DNA from: Diploscapter coronatus
Taxonomy: Eukaryota > Nematoda > Chromadorea > Rhabditida > Rhabditidae
Assembly: GCA_964036155.1 (NCBI GenBank)
Contig: OZ038423.1
Location: 56,373,249-56,437,248 of the forward strand
Length of the DNA stretch: 64,000 bases
Reading direction: 5' to 3'
Shown here piece by piece: positions 36,701 to 47,000 of the stretch. Numbering within the stretch: position 1 is the stretch's first letter; every line of letters begins with the position of its first letter. The position numbers and the translations under genes were made by a program. A model generated the notes under the pieces. The model had not been told where the DNA came from and made no database searches. It saw only the letters and a list, made by a program, of their open reading frames with translations.

Positions 36701-37890
36701 ATGCGGCTTATGAACGACTTCTATCCATTTTTATCAGCTAGTCTATATTATTTCGTTGTGCTCAGTCTATCCGAAATCACCCGGCAACTATTATTGTCTC
36801 GAGTCAAGTCGTCGTACTGGAAAGCGATTATTCTAGAATTTATAGGTAGTCCAGTTTACCGTATCCTTTCCAAATTCCTTTTTTGGAAAACTCTGTTCTT
36901 TGTTTCGAATATTACTCAGACAGGATATAGAGTGCAGAAAAGGAAGTTGAGAGGAAACGAGCTATCAGTCTAAAGGGAAAGAGAATTGAAAATCAGCTAG
37001 CCAAATTTAGGTACTGCTCAAATTTGTACGTGTATTTTTGAAAATGGTAAGCGACCAAGGTTCTTTTGCTGATCAAGCAGTAAATTTCCAGCGATTCTCA
37101 TTCAATACGGTGTTTCGATATTTTTCGTCGGCACGGCGGTACTCGGTTTTTGTTTCATATTGCTCAATCGAGGTGCTAATTGCACGCCGTTGGTACCTAT
37201 CGAGCAGCTTTATTTCGGCGAAATCAGGTACGAATTCGAACTCGTGGTAACTATCGAATTGTGGACTTTGGTTCAGTATGTCACGAGGATTGTCAATTTT
37301 ATTCGCCCAGCTTCTTGCCGGCTACTTTAGCTATCGTATCGCATTCAGTATTTGGCTCTACACTTACGACTACCTACCGATCCATGCAGAATTTGTTAAT
37401 ACACCTCAGTGCTCTTTGAAATATCAGGTACTATCATTTTGGTGAGCTTCCAAATTTCGAGTTTATGGCTTTCAGATGAATTTTGTATTCGTGATGCTAT
37501 TCGAGACTTGTGGTACGTTCGCAATCCGTTTCGTTACATCTCGACTTCCGAAGGAATCATCGAAGTATCTTGCGCCAGCTTTCATGTCCAGTCTGTTCTC
37601 TTTTGCGATATTGTTCGTTGGAGACTCGGCGCTTGATCCATTGGTCGGGTCGACGTTGTTCTATGGGTGTACGGGTCTGCCGACGCAGTATTTCATCTTG
37701 TTGTACTGGGTGAGTTCAATCATTGCTGAAACTTTTGGCTTAAAGGGTTTTTCATGGCCAGAAGCTCTTGCAGCCTTTTCCCTGAATCATGATTTGATGA
37801 TCGAAACTTCAGATCTGCCCCACCATCGGTTGGCTTTCCGCAGCTCAGTTTGATAGAACGAAAACATCGTCCAAGAAAAAGAAGGACTAA
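36701..37890 (+). CDS. aqp-11: Divergent aquaporin of the AQP11-like (superaquaporin) group
   Basis: Predicted membrane channel for water or small solutes. Five exons, all in phase: 36701-36845, 37092-37227, 37277-37427, 37476-37709, 37813-37890; 247 aa. Hydrophobic segments alternate with short loops as expected for six transmembrane helices. LEFIAILIQYG, AQLLAGYFSYRIAFSIW and LPTQYFILLYW followed by ICPTIGWLSA fit helices 2, 3 and 6. Both NPA boxes are degenerate: the first position reads NCT (78-80) and the second LDPL (197-200). This is typical of AQP11/12-like proteins, but more divergent than the NPC of human AQP11. The last four residues are KKKD, a possible KKXX endoplasmic reticulum retrieval signal. 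The symbol rests on family resemblance and on position beside flp-15, as remembered for C. elegans ZK525.1/ZK525.2; aqp-9 or aqp-10 are the alternatives. Confidence 0.82.
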
Positions 37891-38699
37891 ACACTTTATA
37901 CGAGTAGCTTTAGAAATGTCATTAGCTAGAATGTTATCTTATTTTTATTTATGTGCATGCATTTTCTTTGGAGAGATTACATTTAATGATTTCCTAAATT
38001 GATGGAACCAAAATCTTCTTATCCGTGATTTATTACACAAATGTCATGATTTTTCGTCAAACAATTCTCTATGTGTTAGGTGCAATTAGCTATGACTTCG
38101 TTCTTCAACAAAAAACTATTTCAAGCAGCACTGGTCGATGTTGATTGGAGCTAAAATTTAGCGAGATCTTCAAGAAGCTGTTCTCTCGAAATTATGTTGA
38201 ATTTGATAAACCCGAAGGGTTTCCATTAAAATATTATTCGCTTCCTGATTAGTTCGTCAATTTTGCTCGGGAATATCACCAGCGCTGCTTGAATGATTCG
38301 TTCTAGTGACAGTGTCGGTGCTCAAACTCCCCAATCAGTTCCATTACCGCGTTTTCCTTTTCCTTTCTGCTTCTTCAGCGTCGTCGTTCGCCTTCCTAGG
38401 TTTTTCGAGCCGTTTCTCGCCGCCAAAATTCCGCATCATCGGGTTGATCGTTCGTTCATTTTACTTATCGTTTTCTAATTTTATTATATTGATTGATTTG
38501 TCATCGCCGTCCAAGAGTATTCTTACCTAGACACAAGCGTCTTGTTATCAAACTTTCGGGTTATCATCTTCGCGTTTTCGAAATTGCAGCGTTTCTCATC
38601 ATTTTTGAGCAATAAGCTTTTCCACTTCCTCGGACTAAAAATTCCTTACAAAAATGATGAAATAAAAAGTGCGACATAGTCTTGCATTCAATAAAAAAA

Positions 38700-38705
38700 T
38701 TTATT
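38700..38705 (-). terminator. hsp-12.2: Polyadenylation signal of hsp-12.2
   Basis: TTTATT on plus gives AATAAA on minus, about 176 nt after the stop. A plus-strand AATAAA at 38661-38666 is only 40 nt away and may serve the convergent aquaporin gene, though it is about 770 nt from that stop. Confidence 0.55.
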
Positions 38706-38880
38706 AACTTACGACAAAAAGAGATAGTATGCATGGACTATATATAATGCACATAGACTAGGCAGTGTATGGTAGCTAGCACAAGTTACGGTCAAGTGAA
38801 CATTGGATAAGTTTACAGAGCACATCATACGAGAGGAAAGATATGTTTGACGAAAGATCAAAATCGAAAAGGTCGAGGGC

Positions 38881-39349
38881 TTAGGCCTTCTTTCCAGCGG
38901 TGATCATAAGGACACCTCGGGTGTTGAGATGCGACTTGACGGTGGCGACGTCGACGTCATCTGGAAGTCGGTAGGCTCTGTTGATCTCGCTGAAAAGTAT
39001 TCAGTAAAAATTTCACGGTCAATTTGAGCTACCGAGCCACAGTGCCGTGGACGTCATTGCGGAGCTCGTGTCGGCAGTGGATGAGCAGTTCTTGGCCTGA
39101 GACCTTGACCTGAATTTCTTGTGGTATTAAAACTTGATACCAGACAAATTCAGAGAAATACCTCGATTTCCTTGGGAGTGAAGAACGAGACGTCCAGACC
39201 GACCTCGAAGCGCTCCTTGGTGTTGTGGACCTGAAAATTTCTCTATTTTCGCAAAATTGAGGAGTCCCAACCTTGACGACGCCGTCGTTGTGCTGGAGGG
39301 GCCAGTCCCACTGCTCAGCAGCATCGTGGGTGATTTCGATAGCCGACAT
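38881..39349 (-). CDS. hsp-12.2: Small heat-shock protein HSP-12.2 (alpha-crystallin domain)
   Basis: Minimal small heat-shock protein, essentially one alpha-crystallin domain with very short ends. Four exons: 39349-39272, 39230-39162, 39109-39033, 38989-38881; 110 aa, the length of C. elegans HSP-12.2. The N-terminus ([19 protein letters not shown]) and the blocks [37 protein letters not shown] and [13 protein letters not shown] match that family almost residue for residue. C. elegans HSP-12 proteins are described as tetrameric or small, with weak or no classical chaperone activity, and hsp-12.2 is not strongly heat-inducible (from memory). In keeping with this I saw no clear array of GAA/TTC heat-shock elements just upstream. 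A CCTACAG site 4 nt before the ATG may be a trans-splice or 5' UTR acceptor. It is transcribed toward the aquaporin gene. Confidence 0.96.
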
Positions 39350-39356
39350 TTTTCTG

Positions 39357-40334
39357 TAGGTTGCTGAATTGAAGAATTGAAGAGAGAATTTCAAAATGAT
39401 GGGGTGGTTGTTTTGATCGAAGAAGCGAATGGAAGAATGTGGCGCAACATATGGATGAGAGCATATGAGATGGGAAAATCTCTTGCTTTTTGCAAAAGTT
39501 GCGACACATTGTAGGATTTGCATTCTCTCTCTTGCGGAGATGGGGGAGAATTGAAAAACGATAACATTGCCCCTAGAGCCGAGTGCCCGAGGCAGAAATG
39601 CGAGGTTGAACGCGCAGTTGTAAGGAGCTCGATATCAAGAGTTTCGACACAGACTCGTTGATTCACTGTCCTGGACTTTTTATATCCAAGATCAGTTTAC
39701 TGAACTAGCAAAAGAGTTTAGTTTTCGTCGAGAGATCAAATTTCGATGCGAATTCAAAAAAATCGAATTTTTGAAATAACTTTTGTCGCAATTCATATGA
39801 ACACAACAGCGATAGTAACAAAAATTAAGGTTGAAGTAAATCTTTCGGGGCAAAGGATTTCATGGGATGCGCGGGACAAAACTGTGCAGCGAGAGATATA
39901 AGGGCCCGAGAGGATACGGGCGAAAGCGGGAGAAACGGGCAGAAGCCTCGAGAGCCGCCCAGCGCTCCGTGTGGCAGAAGGAAAGTACACAGACCCGAGA
40001 AAAGATGCAGAAACATTATGTAAAGATAGCGGGGCTCAGTGCGAATTGAAGAGATCCACAGAGAAAAAGCCTCGAGTTTTTGCAATTTTCCTAACGAAAG
40101 AGAAAATAACAGAGTTGACTGTCTCTGCAAATAAGCTAGGCAGGCACAAGCGCCTACGACCCGCGGATTTCGAAGAAGAAAGTAGAAAATCACCGCGATT
40201 GATTTATCTCTTGGCACAGGATAAATCAAACATCGATCGAAGAAATTGTTTATTAGATACGAACCTGATCAGACAATTTATCTACAAACGAATAAATACA
40301 GTTGAAATGATGGCATCGTGACATAAAGTAAGCC
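39357..40334. other. Upstream region of hsp-12.2 and downstream region of the secreted-protein gene
   Basis: About 1 kb. A TATAAAAAG lies on the minus strand at 39676-39684, about 327 nt before the hsp-12.2 start, and could mark its promoter. Open frames of 116 and 134 codons overlap on opposite strands between 39825 and 40321, but neither has motifs or splice support. Confidence 0.4.
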
Positions 40335-40340
40335 TTTATT
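40335..40340 (-). terminator. Polyadenylation signal of the tandem-module secreted protein gene
   Basis: TTTATT on plus reads AATAAA on minus, 46 nt after the stop codon. Confidence 0.6.
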
Positions 40341-40385
40341 GGGTGTATACCTGAGATTCCAGATTCTTCAAGGGAAAACGTATGA

Positions 40386-42685
40386 TTAGACATTTGTGAC
40401 AAGATCGATCCCGCTTCCTTGTTCGTTATTTTCCTCTGGAAATTCGCCGGAACCATCCAAAAGACCACTCGAACTGTCTAAGAGGTCACCGGAGCCTTCT
40501 TCAACGTATTCATAAGTCGGTGACCAAATGTAGCAAAGAGGTTGGTTGTACTTTGGGTAAGCTACAGCTCCAAGAGGTATTTGGAAGGTCGTGGAATATT
40601 CCGAGTCTAAAGTCACCCTGATCTAGAGATTCTCTCGCAGCAATTACCGATTTTGAGATAGTTGAAGAACTTGTACAGAGGAACAGTCGCTCCGCAGGCT
40701 CCGTGCGTTGCAGCACAATAGAACTGTTCACCGTCATAAGCGTACTTTTCATAAGGAAGATTCAATTGCTCTGACGTATGGTTGGCGATCAACTTTGAAT
40801 CGTAGCGCTCTGAACAATTTCCATTAGTTACATTTTTGAGAGATTTTTGACCACTAGTAGTTTTGATGCCATTTCATCCCCACACCAAAATATCACATTG
40901 TTTGTTGCATATTTTACTATCATCGTAAGAGTGAATCATAATCTGTGCCCCCTATGAGAAATTTCGAGGGTAGGTCGCGTAGCTCAAAACAAGGTGACAC
41001 AAATATTTGTGCACTTGATGATTCGATATTTTTCTGGATATGATGATTTAATAAGCAAATCGATGCTCGGTTAAACCATCTATCAAGCTGCAAAGAGTTT
41101 CGCCCTGACGTAGTTGGACTCCCCTTCGATCAAATGCAAATGGTCTGGATTACCCGTTTGAAACCATAGGTGAAGTTTGCCTGTCCGCAAATTCCTCGCC
41201 TTTTCTATTTTCGGTTAATTTGAATAAACCCCTGCAGCGAGAATTTGGACGTGGGAAGTCTAATGACGAAATTTCGACACTCGACTGAGGGAGAGTTGAT
41301 ATGTGAAAGAAAAGTTGACTGACTAAAAACTCCTGTGGGCTGATCGTCGATCGCTTGTCGTAGAATGCGTAGCGAGTGACACTCAGGGTCGAGTTGCGTC
41401 AGTACCTGACCGAAAACGCGCTAAAATTAGAAAGACGATGTTAGAAGAGTCTGCATCATTTTTGGACTCACAACTTTTCTGTATCCCTTGCCAGCGACCT
41501 CGGAAACTGTCCTTGTAGTCAAATACGTGTCGAAGAACGATCCTTCCTTGTCATTGACATAGAGGGTTAGATCGATAAGTTGAGCATCGGATACTAGTGA
41601 TAGAGGCGCAGCGGGTTGACGCGAGATTCTTGGGGCTAAAATTTACTCGTTTTTTGGTTTCAGGAATTAAGACGTACCGCTTCCCCACATATAGCAAAGA
41701 GGAATTCCTTCTGGAACGAAGAACGGAGGAATTGTTAACGAGATATTGAAGGAGTAAGCGTGATCTAAAGTCTTTATGGATTTCAGGTCTGAAAGCTAAC
41801 GTACGGATTGCCGTAGTATTGAGTCGATAGTATCTGTAGAATGGGACGTTGGCTCCACAGAATGAAGGCAATTTCGAGCAGTATATCGGTGTTGAGTTGA
41901 CGAGTTGATAGCCCACCGGAACGAACTCACCTATGCCCTCTCGGACGTACAGAATTGACTGGGTACCTCCATCTTAGAAAAAAAAAAGCCTTATCTTTGA
42001 GTTTGAACTTGAAAGTCTTACTGATACTTGGTGCCTCATAAGCTAAAAGTCTGTAGAGACATAACGTCGGACAGGTACTGGTTGAAACGTCGTTAGTAAG
42101 CAAAGCTCTAGCGGTTTGATTAGCAAGTAGAGCGTGTTGTTCGCTGGGGGTTGTTTGAGATAGCTCGAATCGAGCCAGACTTGATTCAGTCTTGAAGTAG
42201 ACTCCCAATGGTGCTGAAAATTTGAAAAATTTAGAATTTCGAAGATCTCCCAGACTTACTGTTAAAGGCTCACCCGATCCCTCTACTCATTTCACTCTTT
42301 CTCTCATCTTTCTTCTTACTCTTTCTCTCTTTCTCGTCAGTGTCCGTACCATCTACAGCTTTTCTCCCTCTTCTTTTGTATTTTTTTCTTTCCTCTGACT
42401 ACTGACCAATTACCAGTTGGCTACTTCTTCCAGTAGTCAGTCTACCTTTCTGCTCTCGGGCTGGACGGTCGGTCCTCCCAATTCTTTAACCTACCCCTGC
42501 TGTCGTTTTACTCGAAAATAGGTAAATAATTTGTGAGTAACGCGACTTGTGGCTTGCCTAACTGCGCCCAAAGGAACGTAACACTTACCCAATTCTGCTG
42601 GTGCTGGTGCGTTGAAGCAGTTTTGAGCTATGGAAAATTGTAGAACTATCGAGATAGTTTGAAGCTTGAGAAACTTTAGCATCAT
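40386..42685 (-). CDS. Secreted two-module protein with Ser-Gly/acidic tail; candidate chondroitin proteoglycan
   Basis: I do not recognise the family. Eight exons: 42685-42589, 42213-42022, 41972-41805, 41764-41678, 41635-41472, 41420-41324, 40809-40648, 40606-40386; 395 aa. A signal peptide (about 1-20) leads into two homologous modules. C80, C128, C135 and C176 in the first correspond to C250, C300, C307 and C347 in the second, a repeat period of about 170-172 residues. Each carries C-x6-CGA-x-VP-x-Y and PLCY-x-W. The central intron sits at the same place in both modules, after ATC plus one base (phase 1). The tail after Y356 is acidic with four Ser-Gly pairs (S361, S369, S375, S387) in settings such as EEGSGD and DGSGE. 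These resemble glycosaminoglycan attachment sites of nematode CPG proteins. The role is inferred from the tail only. The exon 41420-41324 donor (A/GTCAGT) is the least certain boundary. Confidence 0.75.
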
Positions 42686-42748
42686 GATTTGAGTACTGTA
42701 TCGGGGTGATTGTTAGACAATGAATGCTGCTCTTTCGGGGTGGGCCAT

Positions 42749-42756
42749 ATTTTATA
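42749..42756 (-). promoter_or_regulatory. TATA box of the secreted-protein gene
   Basis: The minus strand reads CTATAAAATATGG, 64-71 nt upstream of the start codon. A start site about 30 nt downstream would leave a short 5' UTR, with no sign of an outron acceptor. This suggests a strong, tissue-specific TATA promoter. Confidence 0.5.
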
Positions 42757-44008
42757 GAGCCGCAAAGAGTCTTCCCTCAACAGTTTTGAATATTCCCCGC
42801 CCCTCGTTTCTGCCCAATTTCATGTGATTCGATGGGTAATCCGTTTAGGTTCCTCTTCGGCTCGCTCTTCGATGAACAATCATTTCATTTTATCATTTGT
42901 CACAAACATTTTCGAAAATTGTTTTTTTCCGCGAGGAAATTTTATTTTGCGAAAAAAATCATTCCCAAAACAAAGTTATACAGAAAAAATAACATCAAGT
43001 TGAGACTCAGATAATACCTGTAAAGATATTGTGGATGATTTTTGGATCACGATCATGATAAAATGCTACCGATGAAATTTGATATGCAAAAGAGAAAATT
43101 TCGGGTGCGAATTACGGTATTCTCAAAATGATCAATTCAAGAAATTGTACTTTGAGTACGTTTTCACTTACATTCTGTCATTGAAAATTGGAAAACATGG
43201 CTAAATTTGGGTAATCCATAAAAGTCGCGTTGTTCCGAGCAGAATAGGATGGTCATTCTCCCATCATTTTGAATTTGAAATAACCAGTCCAGTGTATTTT
43301 CTCTCGGAATTAACTTTTTGAATTTTCCGGACGATAATTTTCAAAGTACTTTTGTTATGAACGAGGAACGAGGAAAAACGTGAGTGCACAAATTCAGGAA
43401 ATCAAACATAGAAGATGAGAAAAAAGTTTTAAATTTAAAAAATTTTCAGACTACGATATTTTCACATTGTAATTTGTTGATCCTTCGATCTTTTTCTTGA
43501 TTCTCTTTTATTTCATCCAGCATGCGTTCTCTTTTTACGCAACGCTTTTCTTTATTGAGCGCTAAACTTAGGTTAAGTCGCTATTCTATAAATTTTTGAT
43601 ACTCTCGATTTCTTATCGAACTTTCCGATCTTTTCCATTTTTCAATTTCCGCAAAAATTTAGAAGCTCAAAAATTCCAAGCCTGCAAAATCTAAATTTTC
43701 TTCTATCCACTTCCTTCTATTTTCATTTTCTTCGAAAAAATCCGCGAAATCATAAAATTTACCTAAAATCGCTTGTATTTTCATGGAAAGCTGAACGATG
43801 TTAACATTTAAAAATTCGGAAATTCCGTAATTTTTTGGTTTCACGTCCGGTGTATTGCATAGCTCATTGAAGAGCACTTTCACTTTCAAACTTCCAATTT
43901 TAAACCGATCAATCTTATCAATTTTGTTATGCGTTCTCTGTTCCCATTTTGTCGCGTATCGATTTTTCAAGCTTAATTTGCTTAATTGGCCAATTAATTT
44001 ACTAATTT
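42757..44008. other. Intergenic region between two divergent genes
   Basis: About 1.25 kb between the secreted-protein gene (minus) and the DDX60-like gene (plus). It is AT-rich. A 122-codon minus-strand frame (43659-44027) has low-complexity Lys/Phe/Leu composition and no motif. Nothing else is supported. Confidence 0.5.
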
Positions 44009-44011
44009 CAG
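44009..44011 (+). promoter_or_regulatory. Possible trans-splice acceptor of the DDX60-like gene
   Basis: ACTAATTTCAG, 88 nt before the start codon, preceded by AT-rich outron-like sequence. Confidence 0.35.
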
Positions 44012-44098
44012 GCAAATTAGTCCTCAATTGTCATTTGAATCAGTGGTAAAAAGCATTCTACAAAGTTTCAAGCTAGCGAAAGCACTCAACTTTCAATC

Positions 44099-47000
44099 AT
44101 GTCCGACAAACAGTGGGACGATTCTGGTGGGATAATTAAAATAATAAATCGGATTAATTACCTTATTGACCGAGTTGTCAATTACTCTCCTAGTTATCTT
44201 GGTTAATTGATCAATTATTTTCCTGTTGAAAAAATCTTTTGAAGAATAATTTACTTTGGTTAGGGAAAACTATAATTAGTCTGAATTAAGTCAAGTTAAT
44301 TATCAGTTAATTGCTAACCTATCAATTATCTGATTATCTCCATTGACAAATTAAAAGGAAGAATCTTTCAATTTGTTGAAAATAAATCTTAAAGTCGATA
44401 AGTATCCTTAATTAGCTGTTAATTGCCCAACTAACTTGTTAATTAGTTAATTATCGTTGCAGACAGCGAGGACGACAATGTCGTCGTGGAGGAGAATCCG
44501 ACGATTCGCCCTCGGAAAAGACAGACCTCGGTCGCCCATACTCTGGAGAAGGACAAGACTCTGAATTCCTCCATTGCTGGCTCGGTCAAGGATAGCGATG
44601 AGGTCAGATTTTTTTTTTATCAAGTTTCAAAATTATCCTGACGCTTTTGGTTGGTACTGAAATACACGGAATCATAATTTTTGAAAAAAAATCAATACTT
44701 AGTTGTTTTGAAACCTACTTGAGAAATTGAAATAACTGATTATTGAAGTTGTGACCAAACAGAACTATGTTCGCTGAAGCTATCAAAATATAATAATCAT
44801 TGTTAAGCTTACTTGAAAAAATAATTACAAAAATTTAGAGCGACTCGGACGATTCAGACTCGATCGGCACGTCGGCGGCGAGCGAGCACATGCTCGACAA
44901 CGAGGGCGAGGTCACACTCGATTTCGACACGACCACTTGCATGAAGAAGGTAGGGAGGGGAATGTTAGTAAAGCCGAAGTCTAGAAGGTTGTTTCAAGAC
45001 TTGGAAAACATATTTCAAAAATTAAAACTTCTAAGGATTTATAAGAATTAAAAAAGATGTTGATATTATCAAAATTGATAGCGAATGACGTAGCTTCTTA
45101 TCGGTGAGTTTTGGCGCTCTTCTGTTAGTTACGAAATTTGCAAGATGATTAAGGAAAACGATAAATAGCGAGAAAAAATGAACCGTCACGACAAGAAAAT
45201 ACCCATAATAGACACGAATTTTGTATTAGAAACTTGCGAAATCGTGCAAGAATAAATACTAACTCATTTTCCCCCTTCAACTCAAAAAGAGGTATTTTTC
45301 GGTAGTGATAAAATTCGTCATACTGATCATTTAGTCCATTTTTCATTCCGGAGCTTATTTCTCAATTTCAATTTTCGCAGCTCGTAATTTTGAGCCTAAA
45401 ATTTCTCGAAAATGCGCTTTCCCAAGTTCTACTTCCCTGGCGATATTTCTAAACCGGTTCGGGCGAAGCATCGGAAGCAGGGCGATCTCGAAGTGATCGT
45501 AAAGGCTGGATCCGATAGGAATTTGAACTTCAAGAAGGTAAAATTGTGGTGCACAGCGATTTGACTGTCAAACAAGTAAAAATATTGGCAGAGGAAGTTG
45601 GGTAAAAATTTTATTTCTAGCTTTTCCCAAAATATTCTATTTTTAATCTTTTTTTATCTAAAAGAGTATAAAACCATTAAGAATTTGCCAAAAATGACGT
45701 ATCTTGAATTTCTAGATGATCGCCATGTACAACTGCTCGTACCGCGACATCATCAACGAGTTCGCTGACGTCGAGTTGTTCTTCATCTCCGTCGACAGTC
45801 TCATCGTCGAATGCCTCGCTCATTCCTACCACGACTGGACTCTCGTCGGGCAGTCCACGGTGCTCACTAAACAGGTACGGAAAGTTACAGTAATTTTAGG
45901 AAACATTATTTTTGAATATTCTTTTTGTCGAAAGTTAAAATTTCCTCTTTTCCAAAGAAAATGAAATTTTTTGACAATTGAAGAAGGAACCTTTGTTGAG
46001 AGTTGTAAAATTTCTATTTTTCTCCAGATCGACCGTTTCCTGGACCAATTCGCCGTGCTCGGCGGTCACTTCAAACTGGTCGTCTTCACGGACTTCGCCA
46101 CGCATTTCGCCAGGGATACGACGCTGTCTTTCGCGAGGTAAAAATATTTTTTATTGAAGAAAAAAATTAATTGTACTTTTTTATTCTTTATTTTAAAAAA
46201 CAAAAAAACGAGATTCAAATATTTTTCAGATCTCTCGCTTTGGCACATCTGGCAAATGGAAAATATGCTCATGTCAGTATTTTTTTTTATTTTTAGAAAA
46301 TAAACAATTTCAGCAACTGACCTATTTCTCGAGCCCGGCCGATCCGAACTGGGACAGATTCCTGAACGACTTGACGCCGTCTTTCCTGGTATTTTTTGCG
46401 AAAAAGCATAATTTTCAAATTAAAAATGAAAAAAAAACTTTAGATGATTTCCACGGACAATGTGACTCGTGAGGTGTGCGCTCAGGAGGACGTCAATTTG
46501 GAGCCACTCTTTGAGTTGATCGGTAAAAATTAGAATTTTGAAAAAATAAATAAAAAGGCAAAAATATCAAATTCTGAAAATTCAGCCCTCCAAGCCCTGA
46601 CCCGAGCCGTGTTCATCGTGCCCCTGACCGGTATCGTGGTGAATTTCGCCAAGGTGATGGCCTACATGATCAGTCCAAGGTTAGTATTTTTCAATTGTTT
46701 AAGCCATAAGATTAATTCTGGGCCGAATTTCTTGAGCTTCTAGAATTTTTGCCAGGTTAAATTTTTTAGAGATTGAAAAATGAGTTTCGCTTTCAGACTC
46801 ACGGTCACCCAGAACTTCGAGAGCTTCATGGCCGCGCACTGGGATTGCAATAGTTCGTTTTCTTCTCAATTTAAATTATTTTTAAATTAACTCCAACTAT
46901 CAGCCAGGATTTATAAAATTTTTCTTTCTAGTCTATTTGAAACTTATCAGAAATCTCTTTTATAGCTCAAACGATTTTTTTTCACTAGTATGTCGAATTA

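Noticed and set aside
39971..40321. A 116-codon charged plus-strand frame upstream of hsp-12.2
   Set aside because: It overlaps a 134-codon frame on the other strand, has no motif or splice support, and lies over the probable hsp-12.2 promoter and the 3' end of the neighbouring gene.
45372..45480. TTTTCGCAG at about 45381 as acceptor for the fourth helicase exon
   Set aside because: The resulting frame hits TAA after 23 codons. The acceptor TTTCCCAAG before 45427 keeps the long frame, although it is a weaker site.
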